In this document: positions 9,163-16,989 of the stretch, piece after piece
Layout: every line of letters starts with the position of its first letter
Numbering within the stretch: the stretch's first letter is position 1
Assembly: GCA_031278455.1 (NCBI GenBank)
Contig: JAITKJ010000022.1
Span: 1 to 50,503, forward strand
From: Puniceicoccales bacterium
Lineage (GTDB): Bacteria > Verrucomicrobiota > Verrucomicrobiia > Opitutales > JAIRLM01
Reading direction: 5' to 3'
DNA: 50,503 nt
Translations under genes and position numbers: made by a program
Notes under the pieces: model-generated
What the model was told of the DNA's origin: nothing
Database searches by the model: none
What the model saw: the letters and a program-made list of their open reading frames with translations, nothing else

Positions 9163-10293
9163 TCAGCCGCATGTAAAAATTTTGTCTGTGCTAGCCGCAA
9201 ATCTTCCGCTTATCTTGTCAGTTCTTCGATTCCGCCGGCAAACTTTTGCAAGTCGGCGGACATCGCGACACCAGCATGGTGATGTCCTCCGCATGTCACT
9301 GGCAGCTTTCAGTCGCAATTTCAATGGAACCCTATCTACATATTGCGCAAATAAGTCAATGCTATCTCCAAATGGCAATGTGGCAATATACTCATAGACC
9401 GGGAATTGATGGTATTGCATGAGTTGTAACGCATGAGCAGCATCTCCAACTTTATCGAAGTCAAAGATCGTTTTAAGAAAAACCCTGTGACAATCTTCGT
9501 GGGCAGTGATGAGTTTGTGGGCATCCCGCTGGGCCATACCCACCACGCCAATGGAAGCGTAATGGCGATATCCTGGGAATTTGGTTCCAATGTAACGATT
9601 TATGTTTTTCATTGCAAAAAATTGTATAAGGAAATCTTCTGCGTACACAATGTGTTTCTGCGCTGCCCAGGGGAAGAGGTGCCTGGCGGCGGCGATAAGA
9701 GGTTTCCGCGCAAACATTTTATCCCATATATAAAAAATAGCTCGACTCTGAACAAAAACGTCAATGGCGCTTTGCTCGCCGCTGTCGATTGCGCCAAATA
9801 TCGGCCTGCTTTTCTTGATCGTATTCCGCACGCCTCCCGAGGTGTCTACGGATTTTGAGCTAAAATGCACAACGTCCGCATGGCGTTCGATTGCAATTTC
9901 ATGGGCTTTTGCGATAATTCCAGGCAAAAATTCATCATCGCAATCAAGAGTCATGATATACTTGCCGGTGGAATGTAAAATGCCTCGCAGTCGCGCATAG
10001 AGTGTACCGCGGTTAATCCCATTTTCCAAGACGACGACGCGCGGATCCTGGGCGGCGTATTGCTTCAAAATTTCCAATGATCCGTCCGTGGATCCATCGT
10101 CCACGCAAATGATTTCCAAATTTTTAAAACTTTGGTTGAGAACGCTGTTTAGGGAACGGGCCAAGTATGTTTTCCCGTTGTAAATGGGAATAACTACAGA
10201 GACTTCCGGAAGATTTTTCGTGTTTTCCGCAAAACACATCACCGGAAATAGCACAGCCAACATCCAGAAGGCTCGTTGCCAAATTCTGACCAT
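9163..10293 (-). CDS. Family 2 glycosyltransferase with N-terminal signal peptide (copy B)
   Basis: This 376-residue paralog of the gene just downstream starts with ATG at 10293. The same signal-like sequence (MVRIWQRAFWMLAVLFPVMC) precedes the GT2 core VSVVIPIYNGKTYLARSL, CVDDGSTDGS and TLDCDDEFLPG. The C-terminal half carries WDKMFAR and LFPWAAQKH motifs in common with copy A but is otherwise divergent. It ends in a basic, Cys-containing tail (residues about 340-376). The duplication includes part of the upstream leader, since both genes are preceded by related sequence. There is no good ribosome binding site. Whether the enzyme is exported, or the hydrophobic stretch anchors it with a cytoplasmic catalytic domain, cannot be decided from sequence. 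Confidence 0.82.
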   Translation of the reverse strand: MVRIWQRAFWMLAVLFPVMCFAENTKNLPEVSVVIPIYNGKTYLARSLNSVLNQSFKNLEIICVDDGSTDGSLEILKQYAAQDPRVVVLENGINRGTLYARLRGILHSTGKYIMTLDCDDEFLPGIIAKAHEIAIERHADVVHFSSKSVDTSGGVRNTIKKSRPIFGAIDSGEQSAIDVFVQSRAIFYIWDKMFARKPLIAAARHLFPWAAQKHIVYAEDFLIQFFAMKNINRYIGTKFPGYRHYASIGVVGMAQRDAHKLITAHEDCHRVFLKTIFDFDKVGDAAHALQLMQYHQFPVYEYIATLPFGDSIDLFAQYVDRVPLKLRLKAASDMRRTSPCWCRDVRRLAKVCRRNRRTDKISGRFAASTDKIFTCG

Positions 10294-10439
10294 AGCATAT
10301 TTTTTTACGCGCCAATAGCCGCGTGCAATAAATTTCGTAAAATCATGACAGGCAAAAATATTGGCCTTTGGAAATATGCCCCAGGCGGACAAACGAGGCG
10401 CCAAGCTCTCATCCAAAAAAAACCCAAAATTATGGATAT

Positions 10440-10628
10440 ATGAACTCGAATACTTGCATGGTTGCGAATTTTGTATCCAAAGATGATATTGGAAATTTTG
10501 TCATGCGGACGGATTGGATGGGCGATGAAGTCGTAATCAGCAAAGGCGATGTGGGCGTATTAAGGGGCGACATTGCTGTGTTAAAAAGTGATGTTGCAGA
10601 ATTAAAAAGCGATGTGGCCGTATTATAA
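10440..10628 (+). pseudogene. Broken coiled-coil protein fragment
   Basis: The 62-codon frame ends in regular heptads (DVGVLRGDIAVLKSDVAELK), typical of short coiled-coil proteins that stabilise complexes or occur in phage and accessory genes. The heptad pattern continues in the same frame past the TAA stop (VDVIVLKA) before a second stop, so the gene looks truncated by a point mutation. The first ATG of the frame (10440) is used; the frame is also open upstream to 10368, overlapping copy B of the glycosyltransferase on the other strand. No function can be given. Confidence 0.4.
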
Positions 10629-10819
10629 GTTGATGTAATTGTGCTAAAAGCGACATGAATCGTATTGGGAATAAAATTGATAGTCCGAAGAGAAAGTGAG
10701 CGGTTTCCAAAATGGGGTTTTATCCAACATGCCCACGACTGCTTTCGGTCTTTTAGTGGTTGTTTACGCCGCGATGCACACTGCGCGGAAATGATATCTG
10801 TAAGAAATGACTGGCTATT

Positions 10820-10854
10820 TAGCTTGTGCTCCGTAATTTACGGGGTCAAGCTTT
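10820..10854 (+). promoter_or_regulatory. Hairpin in the metG leader
   Basis: AGCTTG pairs with CAAGCT and, inside it, CTCCGTA pairs with TACGGGG around a three-base loop. This makes about 13 base pairs with a small internal loop, followed by TTTT. The structure ends only a few bases before the GTG start of metG. It could be a weak terminator of upstream transcription or a translational control element. It is not a recognisable T-box, as no tRNA-specifier or antiterminator pattern was seen. Confidence 0.4.
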
Positions 10855-10860
10855 TGAAAA

Positions 10861-12420
10861 GTGAAAAAATTTTACCTAACCACAGCCATCGATTATGCTA
10901 ACGGGAGCCCCCATATTGGACACGCCTATGAAAAAATCCTAGCCGACGCCATAATCCGGACCAAGCGGTTGGAGGGTGAAGAGTGCTATTTTCTAACCGG
11001 TCTGGACGAGCACGGGCAGAAGGTTGCCGAGACCGCACAAAAGCAATCAATTGCACCTCAAACTCTATGCGATCGTGTGGCGGAGGACTTTAAGAGCCTA
11101 TGTACGCGTCTGACGGTAGACTACGACGATTACATTCGCACGACCGATGAGCGGCATAAGGTAGTTGTGCGCAAAATTTTGCAAAAATTATACGACGGTG
11201 GCGAGATCTATCGCGCGGAGTATACCGGCCTTTACAGCACGCAGGCGGAACGGTTTGTTCTGGAAAGGGATAAGGTGGATGGCCGCTGGCCGGACGACAT
11301 CGGCGAACCCATCGAGTTAAAGGAAACTAATTATTTTTTCCGCTTGGGCCATTACCAGGAATGGTTGGTGGGTTTTTTAAACAAACATCCAAATTTCGTC
11401 GTGCCTGCCTTCCGCCAGAAACAGATTTTGACGTTCCTCAAAGAGCCCATCAATGATCTGTGCATTTCGCGGCCTAAGTCGCGGCTTCCTTGGGGCATCG
11501 AGCTTCCATTTGATTCCGACTACGTGACATACGTGTGGTTCGATGCGCTCGTGAACTATATCTCCGCGATTGGATACGAGGAAGAACGTTTCGGGGATTA
11601 TTGGCCGGCGGACCTTCACGTAATTGGCAAAGACATCCTCGTGCCCGCCCATGCCATATACTGGCCCATCATGCTCCATGCCTTGGGAATACCTCCGCCA
11701 CGGCATTTGCTCGCCCATGGCTGGTGGTTGACTCGTGGCGGGAAAAAGATATCTAAGAGCCTGGGAAATTCTGTACAACCGCTGGATTACGTGGACCTCT
11801 ATGGCGCGGATGCTTTCCGCTTTTTCCTCCTCAGGGAGATGGTTACGGGGCAGGACGGAAACTTTTCGCACGATTTATTTGTGGCACGCTACACTGCCGA
11901 TCTGGCCAATGACCTGGGCAATTTGGTTAGCCGGTTAATTAGTATGGTGGAGCGCTATTGTTCAGGGAAGATTCCCCAACCAGCATCCGAGGAACCGTTA
12001 GACCAAGAAATCAAGGAAAGCGCCCGGCGGCTTATCCTCGCCGTGCGGATGGAGTATGGAAATTTTGCATTTCATGCGGGCTTGGAACAAATTTTCAGTT
12101 TTGTGAGGCAATTGAACCGATACGTGGAGGCGCGCGCACCGTGGCAATTGGCCAAACAAAACGACGTATCCGCCGATAGGCTGAAAACAACTCTCTCTTT
12201 TGTGGCCGAGAGTATGCGTATTGTCGCCGAGCTGCTAAGGCCAATCATGCCAAAAATCGGCCCGGAGATTTTGCGCCGCCTGGGCGCAACCCCGGTTGAT
12301 GTCTGGAAAAATTTGTCATGGACCCATTCACAGGCCGGCAAGGGAATTTTGACCGGCGAAATTCTTTTTCCAAAGATAGAATGGAGGGAGCGCAGTGCAA
12401 TGTCTTCGGTGCCGATCTGA
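10861..12420 (+). CDS. metG: Methionyl-tRNA synthetase
   Basis: This 519-residue class I synthetase charges tRNA-Met in the cytoplasm. The HIGH motif is at residues about 17-21 (SPHIGHAYE) and the KMSKS loop appears as GKKISKSLGN near residue 297. An alpha-helical anticodon-binding domain follows (about 360-500). The C-terminal EMAP/tRNA-binding domain of longer MetRS is absent, as in many shorter bacterial forms. The connective peptide has GLYSTQAERFVLERDKVDGR where zinc-knuckle forms have Cys pairs, so no zinc should be bound. The start is GTG, preceded by a hairpin and no clear ribosome binding site. The 3' end overlaps nrdR by 26 bases, so the two are probably cotranscribed. Confidence 0.95.
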   Translation: MKKFYLTTAIDYANGSPHIGHAYEKILADAIIRTKRLEGEECYFLTGLDEHGQKVAETAQKQSIAPQTLCDRVAEDFKSLCTRLTVDYDDYIRTTDERHKVVVRKILQKLYDGGEIYRAEYTGLYSTQAERFVLERDKVDGRWPDDIGEPIELKETNYFFRLGHYQEWLVGFLNKHPNFVVPAFRQKQILTFLKEPINDLCISRPKSRLPWGIELPFDSDYVTYVWFDALVNYISAIGYEEERFGDYWPADLHVIGKDILVPAHAIYWPIMLHALGIPPPRHLLAHGWWLTRGGKKISKSLGNSVQPLDYVDLYGADAFRFFLLREMVTGQDGNFSHDLFVARYTADLANDLGNLVSRLISMVERYCSGKIPQPASEEPLDQEIKESARRLILAVRMEYGNFAFHAGLEQIFSFVRQLNRYVEARAPWQLAKQNDVSADRLKTTLSFVAESMRIVAELLRPIMPKIGPEILRRLGATPVDVWKNLSWTHSQAGKGILTGEILFPKIEWRERSAMSSVPI

Positions 12421-12850
12421 CGATACGCGGGTTATCGACACGCGTATGGGCGGCGACGGATTTTCTATTAAACGCCGGCGCGTGTGCAACCGTTGCGGGT
12501 TTCGTTTTTCCACCATGGAAACACCCGTGCGCGAGGAAATTATCGTTGAAAAACGGGACGGGCGTATCGAAGAATTTGACCGACAAAAGATCGCCGCCAG
12601 CCTCCGGGCTGCCCTCAAGAAGGGCGACCATCAGCGGGAACGCGTGGAGGCATTGGTAGACAGCGTTGTGACACAATTGCTTGATAGTGGTAGAAAACGG
12701 CTTGCCTCCGCCGAAATTGGAACGGTGGTTTTAGATGTATTGAAGAACTTCGATGAGTTGGCATATTTGCGATATCTCACAGTATATCAATCGTTTGCAA
12801 ATTTAGAAGATCTTAAGAATCAAATTCTTAAAAACGAAATAAAAACTTGA
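12395..12850 (+). CDS. nrdR: Transcriptional repressor NrdR
   Basis: NrdR (151 residues) represses ribonucleotide reductase genes in response to ATP/dATP. The N-terminal zinc ribbon is complete: CLRC at residues 3-6 and CNRC at 31-34. An ATP-cone domain follows from about residue 48 (VEKRDGRIEEFDRQKIAASL). The length is typical. The GTG start is well supported by GGAGGGAG about six to eight bases upstream, inside the end of metG. No NrdR box was recognised in the window; the ribonucleotide reductase genes are not here. With the dUTPase that follows it forms a small nucleotide-control group. Confidence 0.95.
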   Translation: MQCLRCRSDDTRVIDTRMGGDGFSIKRRRVCNRCGFRFSTMETPVREEIIVEKRDGRIEEFDRQKIAASLRAALKKGDHQRERVEALVDSVVTQLLDSGRKRLASAEIGTVVLDVLKNFDELAYLRYLTVYQSFANLEDLKNQILKNEIKT

Positions 12851-12889
12851 CATAGCCAAAATGAACCAAGACAGTCGCCCTCTGTTTTT

Positions 12890-13282
12890 ATGGGCAATGA
12901 TGGTTGTGCCGATGACATGTGGGGACATATGTTTAGCATGCAAATGGCGCTTGGAAAACGGTTAGGCGTAATTCCTGAAACATTCACGGACGCAGAGCGA
13001 ATCACATGGGTCCTGAATTACGCCCGGGCTTTGCAGCAAGAAATTGCCGAATTGGTGGATTCAATGCCGTGGAAATGGTGGGCAAAGTATCAAAAATTTG
13101 ATCTTCAAAACGCCAGAGTGGAAGTCGTTGACCTGCTGCACTTTCTAATGGCGATTGCCCAGACATTGGGCATGTCCGCCGTAGACGTTTACACCGCATA
13201 CTTGAAAAAAAATGCCGTTAACCATGCGCGGCAGGATTCCGGATACGAATCCAAAAACGCTGATGATTCCAGGCATATCTAA
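12890..13282 (+). CDS. All-alpha dimeric dUTPase (MazG-like superfamily)
   Basis: This 130-residue protein resembles the dUTPase_2 family, which hydrolyses dUTP to dUMP and pyrophosphate and so keeps uracil out of DNA. Visible motifs are QQEIAELVDSMPWKWWAK (the metal-binding E-x-x-E and the WKWW signature) and VEVVDLLHFLMAIAQ (E-x-x-D metal ligands), followed by a helix and an N-H-x-R-Q-D-x-G-Y tail. It is shorter than phage and trypanosome members. The frame opens 39 bp after nrdR. ATG at 12890 is used, though the ATG of DDMWGHMF (12917) is nearly as plausible. A uracil-DNA glycosylase gene lies 2 kb away. Confidence 0.82.
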   Translation: MGNDGCADDMWGHMFSMQMALGKRLGVIPETFTDAERITWVLNYARALQQEIAELVDSMPWKWWAKYQKFDLQNARVEVVDLLHFLMAIAQTLGMSAVDVYTAYLKKNAVNHARQDSGYESKNADDSRHI

Positions 13283-13309
13283 TGAAGGGATGTCAAAACT
13301 CGCATCACA

Positions 13310-15268
13310 TTAGGAAAGGCGGCGATCCAATTCGGCTTGGACTGCACTGGCGATTTCGTCCAATATCATGCCCGTTTCCTCTTTTGCTTGTTTCAAATTT
13401 CCCTTTGGGGCTCCATGGAACAAATAGCATTTCATCTTGGGCTCTGTGCCACTTGCGCGAATGGCAACCCGACTCCCACCATTTAGGTCAAAGATCCAAA
13501 ACGGAACTTTAGGAATAGCCTTTCGGTCCCAGTCGCAAATGTCGTCTTTTGAGAAATCCATGCATCGAAGCACATTCCGTCCCCCAATGGACGTGATTGG
13601 ATGCTTTGCCAAGGATTTAAGGCAGCTGTCCATCCGATCCATGCCATCCGCACCTTCGCAGTGGATGTTTAGCAAACGATCCCCGTGGTAGCCGTGGCGT
13701 TTGTAGATTTCGTCGAGAAAATCCTGAATTGTTTTCCCTCGACTTCGCAACCAGGCAAAGGCTTCGCAAATCATAAGCGCCGCGGAGTGGGAATCTTTGT
13801 CTCGAGTGCAATCAATGGCCATATAACCGCAACTTTCCTCCGCACCCAATACCAAATAGGCCGAATGGGTTAGCAGCAATTCACGTCGATGTGTCTCGTC
13901 CATGGCCCGATAATCAATGGACATGCCCGTTTCTCTCCGATAGGCGGCAACCGCTTTTCGTTCATAATCTTCCAATTTCTCCCCGATCCATTTGAAGCCA
14001 ATGAGTGTGCGAATCATCCGAACTCCAGCCGCCTTGGCTAATTCGTCCAACAGGGGAGTTGTGACATAGGAAGCAATGACCACCGCAGAGGATGCATTTT
14101 TTCCAGAAAACCAATGGGCGCTTTTCATGGCGCGCAGGCGGTAGGCTGTGAGCAAAATGGCCGCTTCATTGCCATTCAAAATCCGCATATTCCCCAGTCG
14201 GTCACGGGCGGCAATAGCTAGCCGGTCCGCATCCGGGTCCGTTGCCAGAGCTAAATCAATTTGTTTTTGATCGGCCAACTTTAGCACTCGCGTGAGCGCC
14301 TCGCTATTTTCCGGATTGGGCAACTGCACAGTTGGAAAATTTGGATCCATTTGACACTGAGATTCTTCCGGGCAACAGCGAATGCCCATCCGTTCCAACA
14401 GCGGTCCCATGATGGGATATCCCGTTCCATGTAGCGGTGTGTATGCAACTTCGATGGCGCATGTGCGAATAATGGAGGGATCGACCAACGAATCCTGAAG
14501 CCGACGCAAATATGTTTCATCCAAGCCCGCTGGTAGAACCTTATATCCGTCCATCGCTCCTCGAAGACGAGACAGGACGGCGCAAATCTCCTCCGTAGAT
14601 ATCTGGTTATACGCATTTGTGATGGCCGAAGCATGGGGCTCCACAACCTGGGCACCGTCGGCAAAGTATGCCTTAAACCCGTTGTCCCAGCGCGGATTGT
14701 GACTAGCTGTTATAACCACGCCAGCCGTTGCCCGCAAATATCGCACGGTAAAGCTGAGCTGAGGTGTTGATCGAGGCACATCAAAAACCAACGCACACCC
14801 GCCTAAAACTTCCCAAATTCCAGCGGTAATTTCTGCGAAGTGACGCGAAAAATGCCGGCTGTCGTAGGCAATAACCAGTTTGGGAATGTCAAAGCGATCA
14901 TCATTGCAGAGCAACCAATTTTCACAGTGCTGGTAGAGTGCCATTGTCGCCCGAGCCACGTTAATGTCGTTAATATACGCCGATCCTACAGCCGCATGAA
15001 CCGGTTGGCCATTCGACGCCAACTCTCCTGCCGCTGACTGATTGCCAACAACCCGCCCGCGAATGCCAGCCGTCCCAAACGCCGCGGCGCAAAAAAAGCG
15101 ACTAGTAAGTTCATCCCATTCCGCACGTGCTAAAAGGTCGTCAATGGCGTTGGCGGCCCAGGACGGTAGATGCTTCGCCCCCCGCCATTCCCTTAGAAAA
15201 TGCCCCACCGTTGGCCGCAAATTTCCCGCCTCAAGTGCTTTTGCCAGGAGTTTTTCCCAAGATTCCAC
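13310..15268 (-). CDS. Phosphohexomutase (phosphoglucomutase/phosphomannomutase)
   Basis: This 652-residue member of the alpha-D-phosphohexomutase superfamily interconverts hexose 1- and 6-phosphates. The phosphoserine loop is TASHNPRWDNGFK (near residue 217), the metal-binding loop is DPDADRLA, the sugar-binding loop is EESCGYM, and the phosphate-binding RASGTEPKMK is near the C-terminus. The N-terminal FGTAGIRG motif is present. The length is above the usual 570-600 for the long bacterial type because of an N-terminal extension of about 40 residues. The start codon is GTG without a clear ribosome binding site. It lies 115 bp downstream of the UDG gene on the same strand. Glucose versus mannose preference cannot be read from sequence. 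Confidence 0.9.
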   Translation of the reverse strand: MESWEKLLAKALEAGNLRPTVGHFLREWRGAKHLPSWAANAIDDLLARAEWDELTSRFFCAAAFGTAGIRGRVVGNQSAAGELASNGQPVHAAVGSAYINDINVARATMALYQHCENWLLCNDDRFDIPKLVIAYDSRHFSRHFAEITAGIWEVLGGCALVFDVPRSTPQLSFTVRYLRATAGVVITASHNPRWDNGFKAYFADGAQVVEPHASAITNAYNQISTEEICAVLSRLRGAMDGYKVLPAGLDETYLRRLQDSLVDPSIIRTCAIEVAYTPLHGTGYPIMGPLLERMGIRCCPEESQCQMDPNFPTVQLPNPENSEALTRVLKLADQKQIDLALATDPDADRLAIAARDRLGNMRILNGNEAAILLTAYRLRAMKSAHWFSGKNASSAVVIASYVTTPLLDELAKAAGVRMIRTLIGFKWIGEKLEDYERKAVAAYRRETGMSIDYRAMDETHRRELLLTHSAYLVLGAEESCGYMAIDCTRDKDSHSAALMICEAFAWLRSRGKTIQDFLDEIYKRHGYHGDRLLNIHCEGADGMDRMDSCLKSLAKHPITSIGGRNVLRCMDFSKDDICDWDRKAIPKVPFWIFDLNGGSRVAIRASGTEPKMKCYLFHGAPKGNLKQAKEETGMILDEIASAVQAELDRRLS

Positions 15269-15383
15269 GTGGATATTATAATCTCAAAACTCCATCTGGC
15301 TGTATTTTTCGAGCGTAGGCAAACGAATCTTCCCATGCCAATTCCCCGTAAAGCTACATCCGCTACCGCCGCCGTTAGAATCT

Positions 15384-16271
15384 TTAGAGGAAATACGCCC
15401 GCTGTTTTTCTGAAATGGACATGTTGAGAAATTCCATGACTTTCATAAAGTCTTCCCAAACAACGCGCTTTGATTCGTTTGATGCGTAGCGGAGCAGATA
15501 AGACGGATGATAGGTAATCATCAGCGGTGTACATCCGAATGTCATCCATTGGCCTCGCACATCGCACATGCGCCGTTTGGGATTTGGGCCGAGCAGTCCA
15601 CAGACAGCAGTGGCCCCAAGGGCTATGATAACTTTTGGACACACGATTTCCACCTGCGCCCGTAAATAGGGCAAACAGAACGCCATTTCTTCTTCTGTTG
15701 GTGGCCGATTTCCGTGTGGCGTCAGCATCTCCGGTCGCCAATTCATAATATTGCCAATGTAAACATCTTCGCGGCCTATCCCCATGGCCTCGATAATTTT
15801 TGTAAGCAATTGCCCTGCCCGACCGACAAATGGTTCGCCGGCAATTTCCTCATCCGCTCCAGGGGCCTCCCCGCATAGGAATATGTCCGCATCCAAATTT
15901 CCAACACCGAAAACGACTTTTTTCCCAAGTTTCACGTGCGCATTGCAGACTGGGCAGTTGAGAACTTGCTCTCGCAAGTAATTCCATCGCGCTCTCTTAG
16001 TTCCAGCGGGCAACCTGACTTCTGGCGGTGAGCCAATGGGTGCCATGTAAAATGGTACATTTCCATCCAAATTGACTGCTTCTCCAGCGGCAACAGAGTC
16101 CAACTTTGTCGCAAAGGTTCTTCGCTCTGAAATACCTCCAATATTTTTGGCAAATAGGTTCTCGATTGCCGAAATATTACAGGGAATGGAACGAACTCCT
16201 TCCGCTTCAAGGAGTTCCAATTCCTTCAACAGTGCGTCGCGGATCGCATCGCGATCATATTTGACTTCCAT
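15384..16271 (-). CDS. Type-4 uracil-DNA glycosylase family protein
   Basis: This 295-residue protein has the family-4 UDG motifs: motif 1 GEAPGADE (residues 134-141), [12 protein letters not shown], and motif 2 TYHPSYLL (253-260). The enzymes excise uracil from DNA and hold a 4Fe-4S cluster through four Cys. Three are visible: C106 and C109 (NCPVC) and C199 (MAFC). The third ligand, normally in a KCRPP-like motif, is Trp 178 in NIMNWRPEM. Either another residue supplies the ligand or the cluster is altered. An N-terminal extension of about 95 residues, with charged helices, precedes the catalytic domain. The ATG at 16271 fits the divergent arrangement with the tRNA-Val promoter. Confidence 0.88.
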   Translation of the reverse strand: MEVKYDRDAIRDALLKELELLEAEGVRSIPCNISAIENLFAKNIGGISERRTFATKLDSVAAGEAVNLDGNVPFYMAPIGSPPEVRLPAGTKRARWNYLREQVLNCPVCNAHVKLGKKVVFGVGNLDADIFLCGEAPGADEEIAGEPFVGRAGQLLTKIIEAMGIGREDVYIGNIMNWRPEMLTPHGNRPPTEEEMAFCLPYLRAQVEIVCPKVIIALGATAVCGLLGPNPKRRMCDVRGQWMTFGCTPLMITYHPSYLLRYASNESKRVVWEDFMKVMEFLNMSISEKQRAYFL

Positions 16272-16343
16272 TATGCTGACACCGTGGACAAACTAAACCG
16301 TGGGTCAAGCGCCACAGTCCTGGCTCCAGAAATCCAGTTAGCG

Positions 16344-16404
16344 CCGTATTTGAACGCCCGCCAACTGAATTATCATTGACCAAATACGGATCTGCTCTGA
16401 TTTT
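16344..16404 (+). promoter_or_regulatory. tRNA-Val promoter with overlapping inverted repeat
   Basis: TTGACC (16376-16381) and GATTTT (16399-16404) are separated by 17 bases and lie nine bases before the tRNA, a good sigma-70-like arrangement. A perfect 9-bp inverted repeat (CCGTATTTG at 16344-16352 and CAAATACGG at 16381-16389) spans the -35 region, with its right arm inside the spacer. Confidence 0.6.
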
Positions 16405-16412
16405 CGGACCAT

Positions 16413-16488
16413 GGGCAACTAGCTCAGCGGTTAGAGCAACCGGTTTACATCCGGTAGGTCGCAGGTTCGAATCCTACGTTGCCCACCA
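16413..16488 (+). tRNA. tRNA-Val (anticodon UAC)
   Basis: All four arms fold: acceptor GGGCAAC with GTTGCCC, D arm GCTC/GAGC, anticodon stem ACCGG/CCGGT with loop TTTACAT, and T arm GCAGG/CCTAC with TTCGAAT loop. The anticodon is TAC, reading GUA and, by wobble, other Val codons. The discriminator is A and CCA is encoded. It stands between the UDG gene (divergent) and an IS remnant. Confidence 0.95.
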
Positions 16489-16509
16489 AAATTGGCGCGG
16501 TGAACAGTA

Positions 16510-16542
16510 AGAGAGTTGCAGTTTTTCAACTCTCTGCTTTTT
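16510..16542 (+). terminator. Rho-independent terminator after tRNA-Val
   Basis: A perfect 9-bp stem (AGAGAGTTG and CAACTCTCT) with an 8-base loop is followed by GCTTTTTT. It lies 21 bases downstream of the tRNA CCA and is in the right orientation to end the tRNA transcript. Confidence 0.85.
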
Positions 16543-16552
16543 ACAATGAAGA

Positions 16553-16915
16553 TATAGCAAAGCCTGATGATTTTTAATGCGAGCGGAAATTTTTTTGTTG
16601 CATCATAGATATTTACTGACAAATTCGCATCCGCCGTGAAATATAGTCAGGACTTGAAAAATGCGGCGGTGCGGCTAGTTGTAGACGGAAAATTTTATAC
16701 ACAAATGAGCAAAGAACTTAGAATTTCGCCACAGTCTGTCCGTATTTGGCACACTCGTTTTTTGGCCGTGGGGCATTGCAAAAATAAGAAAAACAACCAG
16801 GGGCAAGACCGCGCGTAACTGAAGAAGCTTTCATGGCATTCCACAAAGCATATCCGAATGCTCTGCAAAAAGATGCGGCCGCATATTTTGGAATTAGGGC
16901 GTATTACCGCTAATT
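16553..16915 (+). mobile_element. IS630-type element, 5' half only
   Basis: The element begins with TATAGCAAAGCCTGATG, the same left end as at 7792 and 32114. An 80-bp leader nearly identical to those copies is followed by the N-terminal part of the transposase. The DDE catalytic half and the right terminal repeat are missing, and the sequence changes character after about 16915, so it was cut by deletion. It accounts for most of the gap between the tRNA terminator and the LRR-like gene. Confidence 0.72.
16636..16913 (+). pseudogene. Truncated, frameshifted IS630-type transposase
   Basis: The first 60 codons encode an HTH domain (KYSQDLKNAAVRLVVDG, then SPQSVRIWHTRF) typical of IS630/Tc1-like transposases. 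A frameshift near 16790 moves the reading into another frame, where PGARPRVTEEAFMAFHKAYP and KDAAAYFGI continue the second helical part of the DNA-binding region. A stop follows at 16911. No DDE residues remain, so it cannot be an active transposase. Confidence 0.75.
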
Positions 16916-16989
16916 ACATGCATGACGTCGGAAGTTACTCTAAATAATTGTTTACTTTTCGTGAGATTTCACTGTAGAAAATTTAACAA

